The notes beneath the pieces are model-generated. The model worked only from the letters and a program-made list of their open reading frames with translations, did not search any database and was not told the DNA's origin. Positions 52,216-60,686 of a stretch of DNA of 64,000 nt are shown one piece after another (the stretch's first letter is position 1; each line of letters starts with the position of its first letter). The stretch comes from SLSG01 sp964477035. GTDB taxonomy: Bacteria > Bacteroidota > Bacteroidia > Bacteroidales > UBA7960. The translations under genes and the position numbers were made by a program. Location: assembly GCA_964477035.1 (NCBI GenBank), contig CAYZCW010000003.1, forward strand, positions 310,001-374,000, given 5' to 3'.

Positions 52216-52863
52216 TTACATGGCTTTGAGCATCGCCCGGACGATGTTCTCGGCCCCTTCGGCAATCTGTACGATATTGGCATCCAGCATATAGCAGGGG
52301 GTGGTAAACACCTTGTTCTTCTCGTCGGATACCACTTCCCCGTGGCCGGTATTCTTATGGATTGCCCCCATTTTGCCCACGGCCTCTGCAGTCCCCTGGT
52401 CCTGCCCGATGGTGAGGGTCACCTCCCCCAGCACCTTTGCGAGGATCACCGGCGAGATGCACAGGGCGCCGATGGGCTTGCCGGCCTGGCGGGTCTCCTT
52501 CAGGGCGCGTTCCACCTCGGGGTGGACACGGCAGTCGGGGCCGTCGAAAGCAAAGGTGCATAGGTTCTTGGCCGCCCCGAAGCCGCCGGGCAGCAGAAGC
52601 GCATCGTAACCGGCGGCCCTGTATTGCTTCAGGTCTTTGATCTTCCCGCGCGCGATCCGGGCCGATTCGACCAGCACGTTGCGGCTCTCATTCATTTCCT
52701 CCCCCGTGAGGTGGTTGACCACATGGTACTGCTTCACATCGGGAGCAAACACTTCATAGTCCGCCCCGAGCTTCTTCACAGCGTACATGCTCAGGGTGGC
52801 CTCGTGGATCTCGGCCCCGTCGAACACCCCGCAACCGGAAAGGATGATGGCAAATTTCTTCAT
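52216..52863 (-). CDS. elbB: isoprenoid biosynthesis glyoxalase ElbB
   Basis: 215 residues, DJ-1/PfpI superfamily. Starts MKKFAIILSGCGVFDGAEIHE, the ElbB signature with Cys 11; the nucleophile-elbow Cys is in GALCISPVILAKVL, and LLLPGGFGAAKNL precedes it. ElbB proteins have glyoxalase-type activity in E. coli, and their physiological role is unclear. Normal length. The 426 bp upstream to the next gene hold the 90-bp repeat array and a gap. Confidence 0.93.
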   Translation of the reverse strand: MKKFAIILSGCGVFDGAEIHEATLSMYAVKKLGADYEVFAPDVKQYHVVNHLTGEEMNESRNVLVESARIARGKIKDLKQYRAAGYDALLLPGGFGAAKNLCTFAFDGPDCRVHPEVERALKETRQAGKPIGALCISPVILAKVLGEVTLTIGQDQGTAEAVGKMGAIHKNTGHGEVVSDEKNKVFTTPCYMLDANIVQIAEGAENIVRAMLKAM

Positions 52864-52922
52864 CGTATCTGGATTTATGATTCAACAAACCCTCAAAATA
52901 CAAAAAAATCAGGACACGGGGC

Positions 52923-53275
52923 GAGCGCATTTGAATCCCGGAAGGCGAAACCCTGTCCGGGCGAGCGCATTTGAATCCCGCCAGGGATTCGCAGCGCGAG
53001 AACGGATATGGGTGAGCCGGATAACCGACGGAAGGCGAAACCCTGTCCGGATGAGCGCATTTGAATCCCGCCAGGGATTCGCAGCGCGAGAACGGATATG
53101 GGTGAGCNNNNNNNNNNNNNNNNNNNNNNNNNNNNNNNNNNNNNNNNNNNNNNNNNNNNNNNNNNNNNNNNNNNNNNNNNNNNNNNNNNNNNNNNNNNNN
53201 NNNNNNNCGAGTAAACCAAGCAGCGCGAGAACGGATATGGGTGAGCCGGATAAACCAAGCAGCACAAGAACGGAC
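52923..53275 (+). repeat. 90-bp tandem repeat array with conserved hairpin, interrupted by a gap
   Basis: GAGCGCATTTGAATCCCG recurs at 52923, 52963 and 53053 (period 90 for the full units), each full unit with the GAATCCC-GCCA-GGGATTC hairpin, then GCAGCGCGAGAACGGATATG. After the gap a shorter derivative (about 39 bp, AAACCAAGCAGCGCGAGAAC) appears twice. The flanks of the gap continue the unit. A related single copy lies at 33178-33241. Confidence 0.8.
53108..53207. other. assembly gap (100 N)
   Basis: Exactly 100 N inside the 90-bp repeat array; true length is unknown. Confidence 0.98.
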
Positions 53276-53289
53276 AGGGAGAGCCGGCG

Positions 53290-54657
53290 CTATTCGTAGC
53301 GAAGCGACGCCACCGGGTCCTTCTCCGCCGCTTTACGCGCCGGCATGTACCCGAACACAATCCCCACCGTGGCCGCCACCCCGAAAGAAATGAGCACCGA
53401 TTCGGGCGACACGATCGTCAGGATGTCCGTAAAGTGCATGATGCCGCGCGACAGGCCGATTCCCAGGAAAATGCCCAGGATGCCCCCGGAGATGGAAATC
53501 AGGGTCGATTCGGCCAGAAACTGGAAGACCACGTCGCTCTTGCGCGCACCGATCGCCAGCCGGGTGCCGATCTCCCGGGTGCGCTCCATGACCGAAGCCA
53601 GCATGATGTTCATGATGCCTATGCCGCCGACCACCAGGGAAATGCCCGCGATGGCCCCCAGCACGATGTTGAAGATGTCCTTGGTGCGCTGCTCCTGTTG
53701 CAGCAGCAGCTCCGGAATGATCACCTCGAAATCCTCCACCCCGTAGTGCCGGCGGATCAGCATCCGCTGGATGACCTCCGAGGTGGGGGTCAGCTGGGCG
53801 GAGTTCTCCACCTGCACGGTGATGCGGTCCAGCTGGTGGTAATTCTGGGCCTTTTCCTGTCCGTTGGCCGAAGCCGCCACCCCGGCGACCACCACGACAT
53901 TGCCGCCCCGCCGGCCGCCCTCGCGGCGCATCTGCTGCACCTGCGCCACCGAAATGGCCGAGCGGTCCTCGAAACGCAGCAACAGGGTCTGCACAGGGGT
54001 ATAGATCACATTATTGAACTCGCTCACACCCAGGTTCTCGATGGCATCATCCGTGACCATGCGGTCTTCCACCACCCCGATCACCGTCAGCCAGTTGGTG
54101 CCGGCCTTGATCTGCTTGCCGATCGGGTTGGTATTGCCGAAGAAAATGCCCCGGATGTTGTTCCCGATGATCGCCACCGGGGCCCCGCGCAGCAGGTGCT
54201 CCTCAGTGAACATGGTGCCCTGGGCCAGGCCCAGCCGGAACACCTCGAAGTAGTCCGGGGTCACCCCGGCGACCCTGACCGGGCGGCGGATGCCATCGTT
54301 CATGGCAAAGGCACTCATCTCGATCTCCGGGCTGATCCGCTGGACGGTGGGAACGACTTCCCGTATGCCATCCACATCCGAGAGGGACAGGCCCGGGGAA
54401 AAGCGGCCCCTCTGGGTCTCATCCTGGCTGTCGTCCTCGGCGAAGAGCGGCCGGATAATGATGTTGTTGACCCCCACCATCTGCATCTGGTCCAGGATCT
54501 CCTGCCGGGCCCCGTTGCCTATGGCCAGCATGGCGATCACGGCCGCCACCCCGAAAATGATGCCCAGGGCGGTCAGCACCGAACGAAAGCGGTTGGCCAC
54601 CACGGCCTCCATGGCGATGTTCAGGTTGTAAAAATATTTTTCGTAGGATGATGCCAT
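53290..54657 (-). CDS. MacB/FtsX-type ABC transporter permease
   Basis: 455 residues. N-terminal membrane segment (RFRSVLTALGIIFGVAAVIA, about 23-42), a large periplasmic MacB-PCD domain (about 55-320), then three membrane segments in the FtsX domain containing LASVMERTREIGTRLAIGAR and ending PARKAAEKDPVASLRYE. It lacks the ATP-binding domain that is fused in E. coli MacB, so a separate ATPase is needed. The HlyD partner is 42 bp upstream; downstream is only the repeat array and gap. Confidence 0.93.
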   Translation of the reverse strand: MASSYEKYFYNLNIAMEAVVANRFRSVLTALGIIFGVAAVIAMLAIGNGARQEILDQMQMVGVNNIIIRPLFAEDDSQDETQRGRFSPGLSLSDVDGIREVVPTVQRISPEIEMSAFAMNDGIRRPVRVAGVTPDYFEVFRLGLAQGTMFTEEHLLRGAPVAIIGNNIRGIFFGNTNPIGKQIKAGTNWLTVIGVVEDRMVTDDAIENLGVSEFNNVIYTPVQTLLLRFEDRSAISVAQVQQMRREGGRRGGNVVVVAGVAASANGQEKAQNYHQLDRITVQVENSAQLTPTSEVIQRMLIRRHYGVEDFEVIIPELLLQQEQRTKDIFNIVLGAIAGISLVVGGIGIMNIMLASVMERTREIGTRLAIGARKSDVVFQFLAESTLISISGGILGIFLGIGLSRGIMHFTDILTIVSPESVLISFGVAATVGIVFGYMPARKAAEKDPVASLRYE

Positions 54658-54699
54658 CGTCTTCCGTTCAGGGTTGTTGCCCGGGGAGCCTCATTGAAT

Positions 54700-55947
54700 T
54701 CAGTCGTCCAGCAGCACCAGTCGCAAATCCTCCGGGTTCTGCGGGATGGAGATACAGACCACGTCGCCTTCGTCCAGTCCTTCACTGACCACGATCTGGT
54801 TTTCGTTGCGGATGCCGGTGACCACCTGCTGCCGCAGGAAGCGGTTCTGCTGCTGTCTGACCACCCAGGCAATGCTGTCTGTCGCGTGCACGGCCTCGAT
54901 GGGGATGAACAGCACGTCATTCTCCACATGGGTGACGATCGTGTTCTTGGTGGTCATGGCCGGCCGCAGGATCGTATCCGACTCATGGATGCGGATCTTC
55001 ACCTCGAAAACCCTTGCGTCCTGGTTGGGCCGTTGCTCACCGATATTGGCCACTTCGGTCACCACCCCCGTAAACCTTTTTTCGGGAAAGGCATCCACCA
55101 CGATCTCGGCTGTCTGGTTGGGCTTGACCTTGGAGATGTCGACCTCGTTGACGTAGGTGCGCGACAACATCACCGAAAAATCGGGAAGGGTGGCCACCAC
55201 ATTGTCCCAGGTGCTGATCTGCGAACCGACCTGGATCTTGGTGCCGTCCCAGTTGCGCCGGTAGATCACCATGCCTTCATCCGGGGCGTATATCACGAAC
55301 TCATCCAGCACATCCAGCATGTTCTGGTAACGCCGCCTGACCTGGTTGAGGGAGGCGGTCACCTCCTGCATGCGGGCCTGGGCCTGCCGGCTGCGCAGCT
55401 CATAGTTGTTGACGGCCTGCTCATAGGCCCGCTGCATCTTCTCCATATTGATCTCGGCCTGGCGGATGGTGGCCGGCGGCTCAAACTGCGACTGCTCCAG
55501 GGTGATCCTGGCCTCTTCAAAGTTAAACTGCAGGTTCACCAGGTCGTCACGGGCACTGCGCAAATCGAGCGTGGTGTCGAGCATCACCTGGGTGTGGGTG
55601 GTCTCGAGCTTTTCCAGTTCGGTCTCCAGGTCTTTGAGGCGGTTGCTGATCTCGGTGCGGTCGAGCGTGGCCACCCAGTCGCCCGGCTGGACCATGGAGC
55701 CCTCCGGGATCAGCTCCGCGATCTGCACATTCCACAATCCCACGGTCCGGAGCCCCTGCGGCCCCTGTATGTTTTCAGAATTCTGGGCCTCCAGTTCGCC
55801 GCTGGTATACACACTCACCACAAAGTCCCCCCGCTGCACGGGAACCGTGATCGGTTCGACCGTAACAGCCTCCGTTCTCAGGAAAAACCACAAAGACACC
55901 ACCAGCACCAGGCCGATGGTAGAAAGCACCCATTTTTTCTTGCTCAT
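54700..55947 (-). CDS. periplasmic adaptor (HlyD/MacA-like) subunit
   Basis: 415 residues. N-terminal membrane anchor WVLSTIGLVLVVSLWFFL (about 6-23), then the first half of the lipoyl/biotinyl fold (IPEGSMVQPGDWVATLD), a coiled-coil hairpin (about 110-220), the second lipoyl half with FVIYAPDEGMVIYRR, and beta-barrel domains. It bridges the inner-membrane permease to a TolC duct. Same strand and 42 bp ahead of the permease gene. A TATCTTTG box at 55987-55980 is its likely promoter. Confidence 0.92.
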   Translation of the reverse strand: MSKKKWVLSTIGLVLVVSLWFFLRTEAVTVEPITVPVQRGDFVVSVYTSGELEAQNSENIQGPQGLRTVGLWNVQIAELIPEGSMVQPGDWVATLDRTEISNRLKDLETELEKLETTHTQVMLDTTLDLRSARDDLVNLQFNFEEARITLEQSQFEPPATIRQAEINMEKMQRAYEQAVNNYELRSRQAQARMQEVTASLNQVRRRYQNMLDVLDEFVIYAPDEGMVIYRRNWDGTKIQVGSQISTWDNVVATLPDFSVMLSRTYVNEVDISKVKPNQTAEIVVDAFPEKRFTGVVTEVANIGEQRPNQDARVFEVKIRIHESDTILRPAMTTKNTIVTHVENDVLFIPIEAVHATDSIAWVVRQQQNRFLRQQVVTGIRNENQIVVSEGLDEGDVVCISIPQNPEDLRLVLLDD

Positions 55948-55979
55948 TTCAGTTCATTCAGGGTTTTCGATACAGCCTT

Positions 55980-55987
55980 CAAAGATA
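55980..55987 (-). promoter_or_regulatory. -7 promoter box for the HlyD/permease operon
   Basis: TATCTTTG on the minus strand, 32 bp upstream of the HlyD ATG at 55947. Confidence 0.55.
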
Positions 55988-56101
55988 ACACAACGGCCCC
56001 GTTTGCGGAAATGGAATTTATTATTACATTTACCCATTGATAATCCTTTCATTTGCAACATCTTATTGCTCTATTAACCAGATTCTCCAGTCCGCTGTCC
56101 C

Positions 56102-56674
56102 ATGAAAAAGCCCAAAATCCTCCTCCTGCTTCTTACCGCAGCCACCCTCTTTGCTTCCTGCCGGCAGCAACCCCAGCCTCCTGCCGGCTATGAAAACATG
56201 CAGCTGAATCCCGACTTTCTCGCCGATGTCGAACTGGTCAAAGCCTTTAACGACGCCCTGTTTTCAGGGGATCCGGACAGGATGGAGCCATACCTGGCCG
56301 AAGAATACATGACGATCGCGCCCGATTTGCAGACCTATCAGCGGGATGAGGAGATCGAAGCCTGGGTGGCGTTCGCCCAAAGCTTTTCGGACACCCGGCT
56401 GGAACGGGAAGTCTACTATTCCCTGATCATGGCCGGCACGGAAGACCGGCCGGAGCTGGCAGGAAAGTGGGTGCTCCTGTGGGGCGATTTCCACTTCACC
56501 CGCCTGTCTGACGGGAGACAGGTGGCCCTCCCCATGCATGTGGCCTACAAGCTGGGCGACAATAAAGTGCTTGGCACCCAGGTCTTCCATGACCGCCTCA
56601 GCATGATGGAGCAGTTGGGCTACAAAGTCATTCCCGGGGAGCAGGACTTCTCCGTGGAAGGGGAGGCTGACTGA
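56102..56674 (+). CDS. NTF2/SnoaL-like lipoprotein
   Basis: 190 residues with lipoprotein signal (KILLLLLTAATLFASC, Cys 20). The mature part resembles the cone-shaped NTF2-like fold: LVKAFNDALFSGDPDRMEPYLAEEYM, then GKWVLLWGDFHF and ALPMHVAYKLGDNKV. Such proteins bind small ligands or act as accessory lipoproteins; no function is assigned. TACATTTA at 56025-56032 is a possible promoter, and a hairpin plus T-run follows the gene. Confidence 0.72.
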   Translation: MKKPKILLLLLTAATLFASCRQQPQPPAGYENMQLNPDFLADVELVKAFNDALFSGDPDRMEPYLAEEYMTIAPDLQTYQRDEEIEAWVAFAQSFSDTRLEREVYYSLIMAGTEDRPELAGKWVLLWGDFHFTRLSDGRQVALPMHVAYKLGDNKVLGTQVFHDRLSMMEQLGYKVIPGEQDFSVEGEAD

Positions 56675-56685
56675 CCCGTCACCCT

Positions 56686-56713
56686 GCACACCCCCTGTGG
56701 TGCACTTTTTTTT
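56686..56713 (+). terminator. terminator after the NTF2-like lipoprotein
   Basis: GCACAC and GTGGTGC form a short stem with one bulge, followed by eight Ts. Confidence 0.5.
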
Positions 56714-56811
56714 ATTATATATCCTCCTGGTATTTAGTGCATTAAGCAATCCTTTCCCGGAAAACAGGCAAATAATCACCCAAAAGCTTGCTTTCTATGC
56801 GTGTTTTTATT

Positions 56812-56819
56812 TATATTTG
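56812..56819 (+). promoter_or_regulatory. -7 promoter box for the Cys-rich protein
   Basis: TATATTTG, 69 bp before the ATG at 56889, in an AT-rich leader. Confidence 0.6.
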
Positions 56820-56888
56820 GTCTAAATTAACACAACGGACCACACGCAAAACAAAACACGACAACCACTAATCTAAAAAACGATCATC

Positions 56889-57566
56889 ATGAAAAGAGTA
56901 TTTTTAACTGTGATAACGGGTGTATTCATCCTTGCAGGCACTGGTTTGATTCTGTCAGCCGGAGAGACCGCAAAAGACAACGATCCCTGTTGCGAAGCCC
57001 AGCTGATCCGGGCCGATGCGCAGGAAGCCGCCGCGCAGGCTTCTGCCTGTGAAGATCCGGTCAAAACGGCCACCGCCGTCAAGGAAGGTTGCGAAGGCAC
57101 AGCTACTGCCGCCGCCGAGAAGGCCGGCTGCGAAGGCACCGCCCAGGCAAAGGCAGCATGTGATAAGGCCGGTTGCGGCGAGCCTGCTTCAGCAAATGCC
57201 GACCGCAACGCCACCGCCAGTGTGGGCGGGGCCGGTGAGGTGGAAAAGACCGCCGAGGCAAAATCAGAATGCGCAGACAAAACCGCCACTGCTGAAAAAG
57301 CAGGCTGTGAAGAAACGGCCTCTGCTGCCGGTGCAGGTTGCGCAGACACCGCCGTCAAGGCAGAAGGCGCCGCCGCTGAAGCCAAAACAGACTGCAGCGC
57401 ACCGGCTTCCGCCAGCGCCGACAGGTCAGCCACCGCCGGGGTGGGTGTTGCCGCCCCCGTAGAGGCAGCCGCTGAAAAAGCCGAAAGCAAGTCCGCCGGC
57501 TGCAGCAGCCCCGCCGCCAAAACCGAAAAAGCCACCACCGAAAAGTCCGGTTGCGATAACGAATAA
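56889..57566 (+). CDS. secreted Cys/Ala-rich low-complexity repeat protein
   Basis: 225 residues; signal peptide KRVFLTVITGVFILAGTGLI, cut near SAGE. The mature protein is dominated by Ala, Glu, Lys, Thr and 13 cysteines, most in EKAGC/KEGC/SGC contexts spaced along the chain. A longer internal duplication is seen (SANADRNATASVG and SASADRSATAGVG). It contains almost no aromatic residues, so a compact hydrophobic core is unlikely; metal binding or a disulfide-linked extended polymer are possible. No family recognised. It has its own promoter and a strong terminator. Confidence 0.7.
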   Translation: MKRVFLTVITGVFILAGTGLILSAGETAKDNDPCCEAQLIRADAQEAAAQASACEDPVKTATAVKEGCEGTATAAAEKAGCEGTAQAKAACDKAGCGEPASANADRNATASVGGAGEVEKTAEAKSECADKTATAEKAGCEETASAAGAGCADTAVKAEGAAAEAKTDCSAPASASADRSATAGVGVAAPVEAAAEKAESKSAGCSSPAAKTEKATTEKSGCDNE

Positions 57567-57601
57567 GGATTGGTTCTCTTTTTTTTGGATCTCTGATTGA
57601 T

Positions 57602-57635
57602 GAAAGCCCCGCGGCGCTTGCACCGCGGGGCTTTC
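57602..57635. terminator. bidirectional terminator after the Cys-rich gene
   Basis: GAAAGCCCCGCGG, 8-nt loop, CCGCGGGGCTTTC: perfect 13-bp stem, between convergent genes. Confidence 0.85.
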
Positions 57636-57684
57636 TGATTTTTATCACCCTGCTGTTTCGCCGGCCGGCCGGCGGGCCGCAGGC

Positions 57685-60561
57685 TTAATCCTCTCCCCGG
57701 CGGATCCGCTCGGCCTGCTGGCGGGCCTCCTCCAACAGCCGTTCCGCATTGCGTTCGGCTTCCTGCTCTATCTGGGCGGCCCGCCTGTCGGCCTCGCTGA
57801 TCAGGGCCTGGGCCGTGCGGCGGGCCGCCGCCTGGGCGATCGGTCCCTGGGCCTCGCGCTCGAGCCGCTGGCCCTGCTCCCGGGCCTCGCGGCGGATGGA
57901 CTCCGCCGTGTTGGCTGCCTGCAGCCTTACCCTGGCAGCCTGGCGCCCGGCTTCCTCCATGATGCGGGCCACCCGGGCTTCTACCTCCTCATCCACCTGC
58001 TCACGCACGTCCTCCACACGTTGTTCTGCTTCTTCCTGAAGCTGCTGGCGTGCCTGTTCCGCTTCCTGCCGCATCCTGTCCTCCGTTTCACGAAGCAGGC
58101 GGCTGGCCTCCTCGCGCAGCTGCTGCTCCATGCGGCCGCGCAGGGCGGCCAGGGACACGCTGAGCTCCGGCTGGCGGAAGGTTCCTCCCACCAACACATC
58201 CACCGGCACCCGCTCTCCCGGACTGAACTGCACGCCCAGTCCGGCCGCCTCGGCCACGAGGCCTTCCAGCACCTGGTTCGCCTCCTGTCCGAACCAGGAG
58301 CGTGGAATTTCAAAGTTCATCTCATAACTCAGCCTTTGGTCGAAATAGGTCACCCCGCTCACACGGGCACGCAGCTCCCCCAGCTGCAGCCCGACCGGAG
58401 GCAGCTCCAGCTTGCCTTCGGCAAAGGAAAAGGCCAGCCGCAGGTCGCGCAGACTCAGATCGCGCAGTTCATTGATCTTCAACTCATCCGACAAGGCCGA
58501 CAGGGTCGGTGTGTTCTGGAGCCGCACCGCACTGGAGCGCAATCCGCCCGAACCACGCAGGCTTTCGAGCACCGGGCTGAGGCCTTCGTCGAGAAGGGCA
58601 TCCAGCTGCAGGTTCAGGGACACCCCTCCCCGGGCGTACTCCGCCACGGGGGCCAGGATGCGGACGGTATTGAAGGCATTGAAGGTTTCGCCGATGTCGA
58701 AGCCGCGGACGTCGAGACCGAAGCTTACCCTGGGCAGGGCCTCCCTCACATCATACAGCCCGGACAGCTCCAGGGCACCCCCCAGAAGGTTCATGCGCAG
58801 CCCGTCCATCGAGGCCTGCTGGTCTGCCAGGCGGATCCTGCCGCTCAGGTCGCGGATGTCCAGCTTGCCAAAAACCACCCGTCCGGCCGTGGCATCAAGG
58901 TTGAAATCGATGTTTGCAGGGATGCGGATGACCGACAGCTCCATGGGCTCTTCCGGCTCTTCCGTCTCAGGCATGGCCTCCATCAACTCATTCAGATCAA
59001 GCATCCCGGATCGTGTGCTGAAAGCGCCGCTCAATGCCTGCCCGTCGAACAGGTATCCCAGCAGGTTGTCGATCTGCCCGGTGGCGGCCAGGTCGCTGCC
59101 GCCGTAGCGGGAGGCGAATTCCTCCAGGCGGACACTTTGCGGGGAGAACCGGAAGCTGGCGGTTGCCACCTCCAGCCGGTGGTCCATCCCGGGCAAAGCC
59201 ACCTCCACGCCGCTGGCCGAAAGGGATCCCACGGCATGGAAGGCGTCGTAATTGCCGGTCTCAATCGCCGACAGCCTGCCGCGCAGTTCCACGTCTCCCG
59301 ACACCTCCCCCGCCAGGCTGGTGTTCTCCTCCAATGGATAATAGTCCTTTACCCGGCCCAGGTCGATGCTCCCGAGCAGGCGCGCCTCCACCCGCGGATC
59401 GCTCATGGGCGTGGCCAGACGGAATCGGGCTTCCACCGGGTTGCCGCCCAGGTTCATCGCCAGCTCCGGCACCTCCACCACCGTCAGGTCCAGGTCGGGA
59501 CCCGGGTTGCTGATACCGGCCCGCACCTGCACCCCGTCCACCGAAGCCGGCAGGCCCGGGTAGCGGAACATGCCGTTGTCCACCGCAAGGGTCAGCCCAA
59601 AGGCCGGATACACCTTGCCCGCAAAAGGGCCTTTCACGAAGCCTTCCAGCTGCAGGGTGCCACTGCTCTCCAGGTCTTTGAAGTCGTCCGTATACAGGGC
59701 CGGAAGCAGCGACAGGAAGCTGCCGAAGTCGCTGCGGGCCGCCCCGAAGGTGAAGTCCATCTCCAGGTCGTCCACAGGCCAGCCCACCATCCCGTCGAAC
59801 ACCAGGGGCAGCTCGTTCACCAGCAGCTCCGCCCCGTTGAAGCGGAACACGAAACGGTCCAGGTCGGCATCCATCACGGTCGACAGCACCACCCGTGCAC
59901 GGCTCAGGATGGGCCAGGTGTCATAGCGCAGGCTGAAACGGTCCACGACCGCTTCCCGGGCCTCGAAGGTGGTTTGCATGCCCGCACGGAAGTCGCCCGT
60001 CAGCACCCCGTTAATACCGCCGGCCTCGATGTAGGTCAGCCATTTGTCGTCATGGTACACCACCCGCCCGTTGCGGATGTCCACCTCGCGGAGCACCAGC
60101 CTGAAGTCGGATGCGGCAGCCAGGGTGTCCGGCAGGGCGTCCTCTTCGCCATCCGACGACATGCCCGGAAAAATATTGTAATTGGCCCGGCCGTCCTCCA
60201 GCAGCTTGAACAGCATGCCGGCGTCGTCCAGGCGGATGCTGCCGATCTCGTAATCCCCTCCCCGCAGCAGGCTCCGCAGGTCGAACGACACAGAGAGCCG
60301 CCCGATGTCTGCCAGGGTATCGGTTTCGAAAGGCTCGTTGCCGATGATGCGGATGTCGTGGATTTGCAGCGACACATTGGGAAACTGACGGATCAGGGAC
60401 AGCCGCAGCCGGCCCATCTCCACCCGGGCATCGACCTGTTCGGAGGCTTCCTGTTTGACTTTTTCGGCAATGCGGCCCCGGAAAGCAAAGGGAAGCACAA
60501 TGAGGGCCAGCAGCAAGGTGCTGAACAGGATGACGAGGGCGAGGGTGATTTTCTTGACCAT
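57685..60561 (-). CDS. AsmA-family envelope protein with long coiled-coil tail
   Basis: 958 residues. N-terminal membrane anchor (ITLALVILFSTLLLALIVLP, about 5-24), then the AsmA pattern VDARVEMGRLRLSLIRQFPN and VSLQIHDIRIIG. AsmA-like proteins are elongated beta-groove proteins linked to outer-membrane lipid traffic. Middle blocks such as GVSLNLQLDALLDEG and the AsmA C-terminal region follow. Residues 811-958 are unusual: about 148 residues almost only of Glu, Arg, Gln and Ala, a long predicted coiled coil (REEASRLLRETEDRMRQEAE onward). Confidence 0.85.
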   Translation of the reverse strand: MVKKITLALVILFSTLLLALIVLPFAFRGRIAEKVKQEASEQVDARVEMGRLRLSLIRQFPNVSLQIHDIRIIGNEPFETDTLADIGRLSVSFDLRSLLRGGDYEIGSIRLDDAGMLFKLLEDGRANYNIFPGMSSDGEEDALPDTLAAASDFRLVLREVDIRNGRVVYHDDKWLTYIEAGGINGVLTGDFRAGMQTTFEAREAVVDRFSLRYDTWPILSRARVVLSTVMDADLDRFVFRFNGAELLVNELPLVFDGMVGWPVDDLEMDFTFGAARSDFGSFLSLLPALYTDDFKDLESSGTLQLEGFVKGPFAGKVYPAFGLTLAVDNGMFRYPGLPASVDGVQVRAGISNPGPDLDLTVVEVPELAMNLGGNPVEARFRLATPMSDPRVEARLLGSIDLGRVKDYYPLEENTSLAGEVSGDVELRGRLSAIETGNYDAFHAVGSLSASGVEVALPGMDHRLEVATASFRFSPQSVRLEEFASRYGGSDLAATGQIDNLLGYLFDGQALSGAFSTRSGMLDLNELMEAMPETEEPEEPMELSVIRIPANIDFNLDATAGRVVFGKLDIRDLSGRIRLADQQASMDGLRMNLLGGALELSGLYDVREALPRVSFGLDVRGFDIGETFNAFNTVRILAPVAEYARGGVSLNLQLDALLDEGLSPVLESLRGSGGLRSSAVRLQNTPTLSALSDELKINELRDLSLRDLRLAFSFAEGKLELPPVGLQLGELRARVSGVTYFDQRLSYEMNFEIPRSWFGQEANQVLEGLVAEAAGLGVQFSPGERVPVDVLVGGTFRQPELSVSLAALRGRMEQQLREEASRLLRETEDRMRQEAEQARQQLQEEAEQRVEDVREQVDEEVEARVARIMEEAGRQAARVRLQAANTAESIRREAREQGQRLEREAQGPIAQAAARRTAQALISEADRRAAQIEQEAERNAERLLEEARQQAERIRRGED

Positions 60562-60675
60562 GATGGCGGTTTATTTGTGTAATGGCTGGTTTCTAATTAT
60601 ATAAACGTAAATATCGGGCCCTTGTTTATGTATTGCATGAAACTTTCTCCCGGAACGGGTTTTCCCGGAGATTGC

Positions 60676-60683
60676 TATCTTTG
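60676..60683 (+). promoter_or_regulatory. -7 promoter box for the endonuclease gene
   Basis: TATCTTTG ends 3 bp before the ATG at 60687, which would give a leaderless or nearly leaderless transcript. It also excludes the in-frame ATG at 60633. Confidence 0.45.
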
Positions 60684-60686
60684 GGC

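Noticed and set aside
52923..53107. Possible CRISPR array
   Set aside because: Repeats are 90 bp with no unique spacers and no cas genes; it is a tandem repeat.
58021..60582. 853-codon open frame antisense to the AsmA gene
   Set aside because: Same reason; the AsmA frame has a membrane anchor and family motifs, the antisense one does not.
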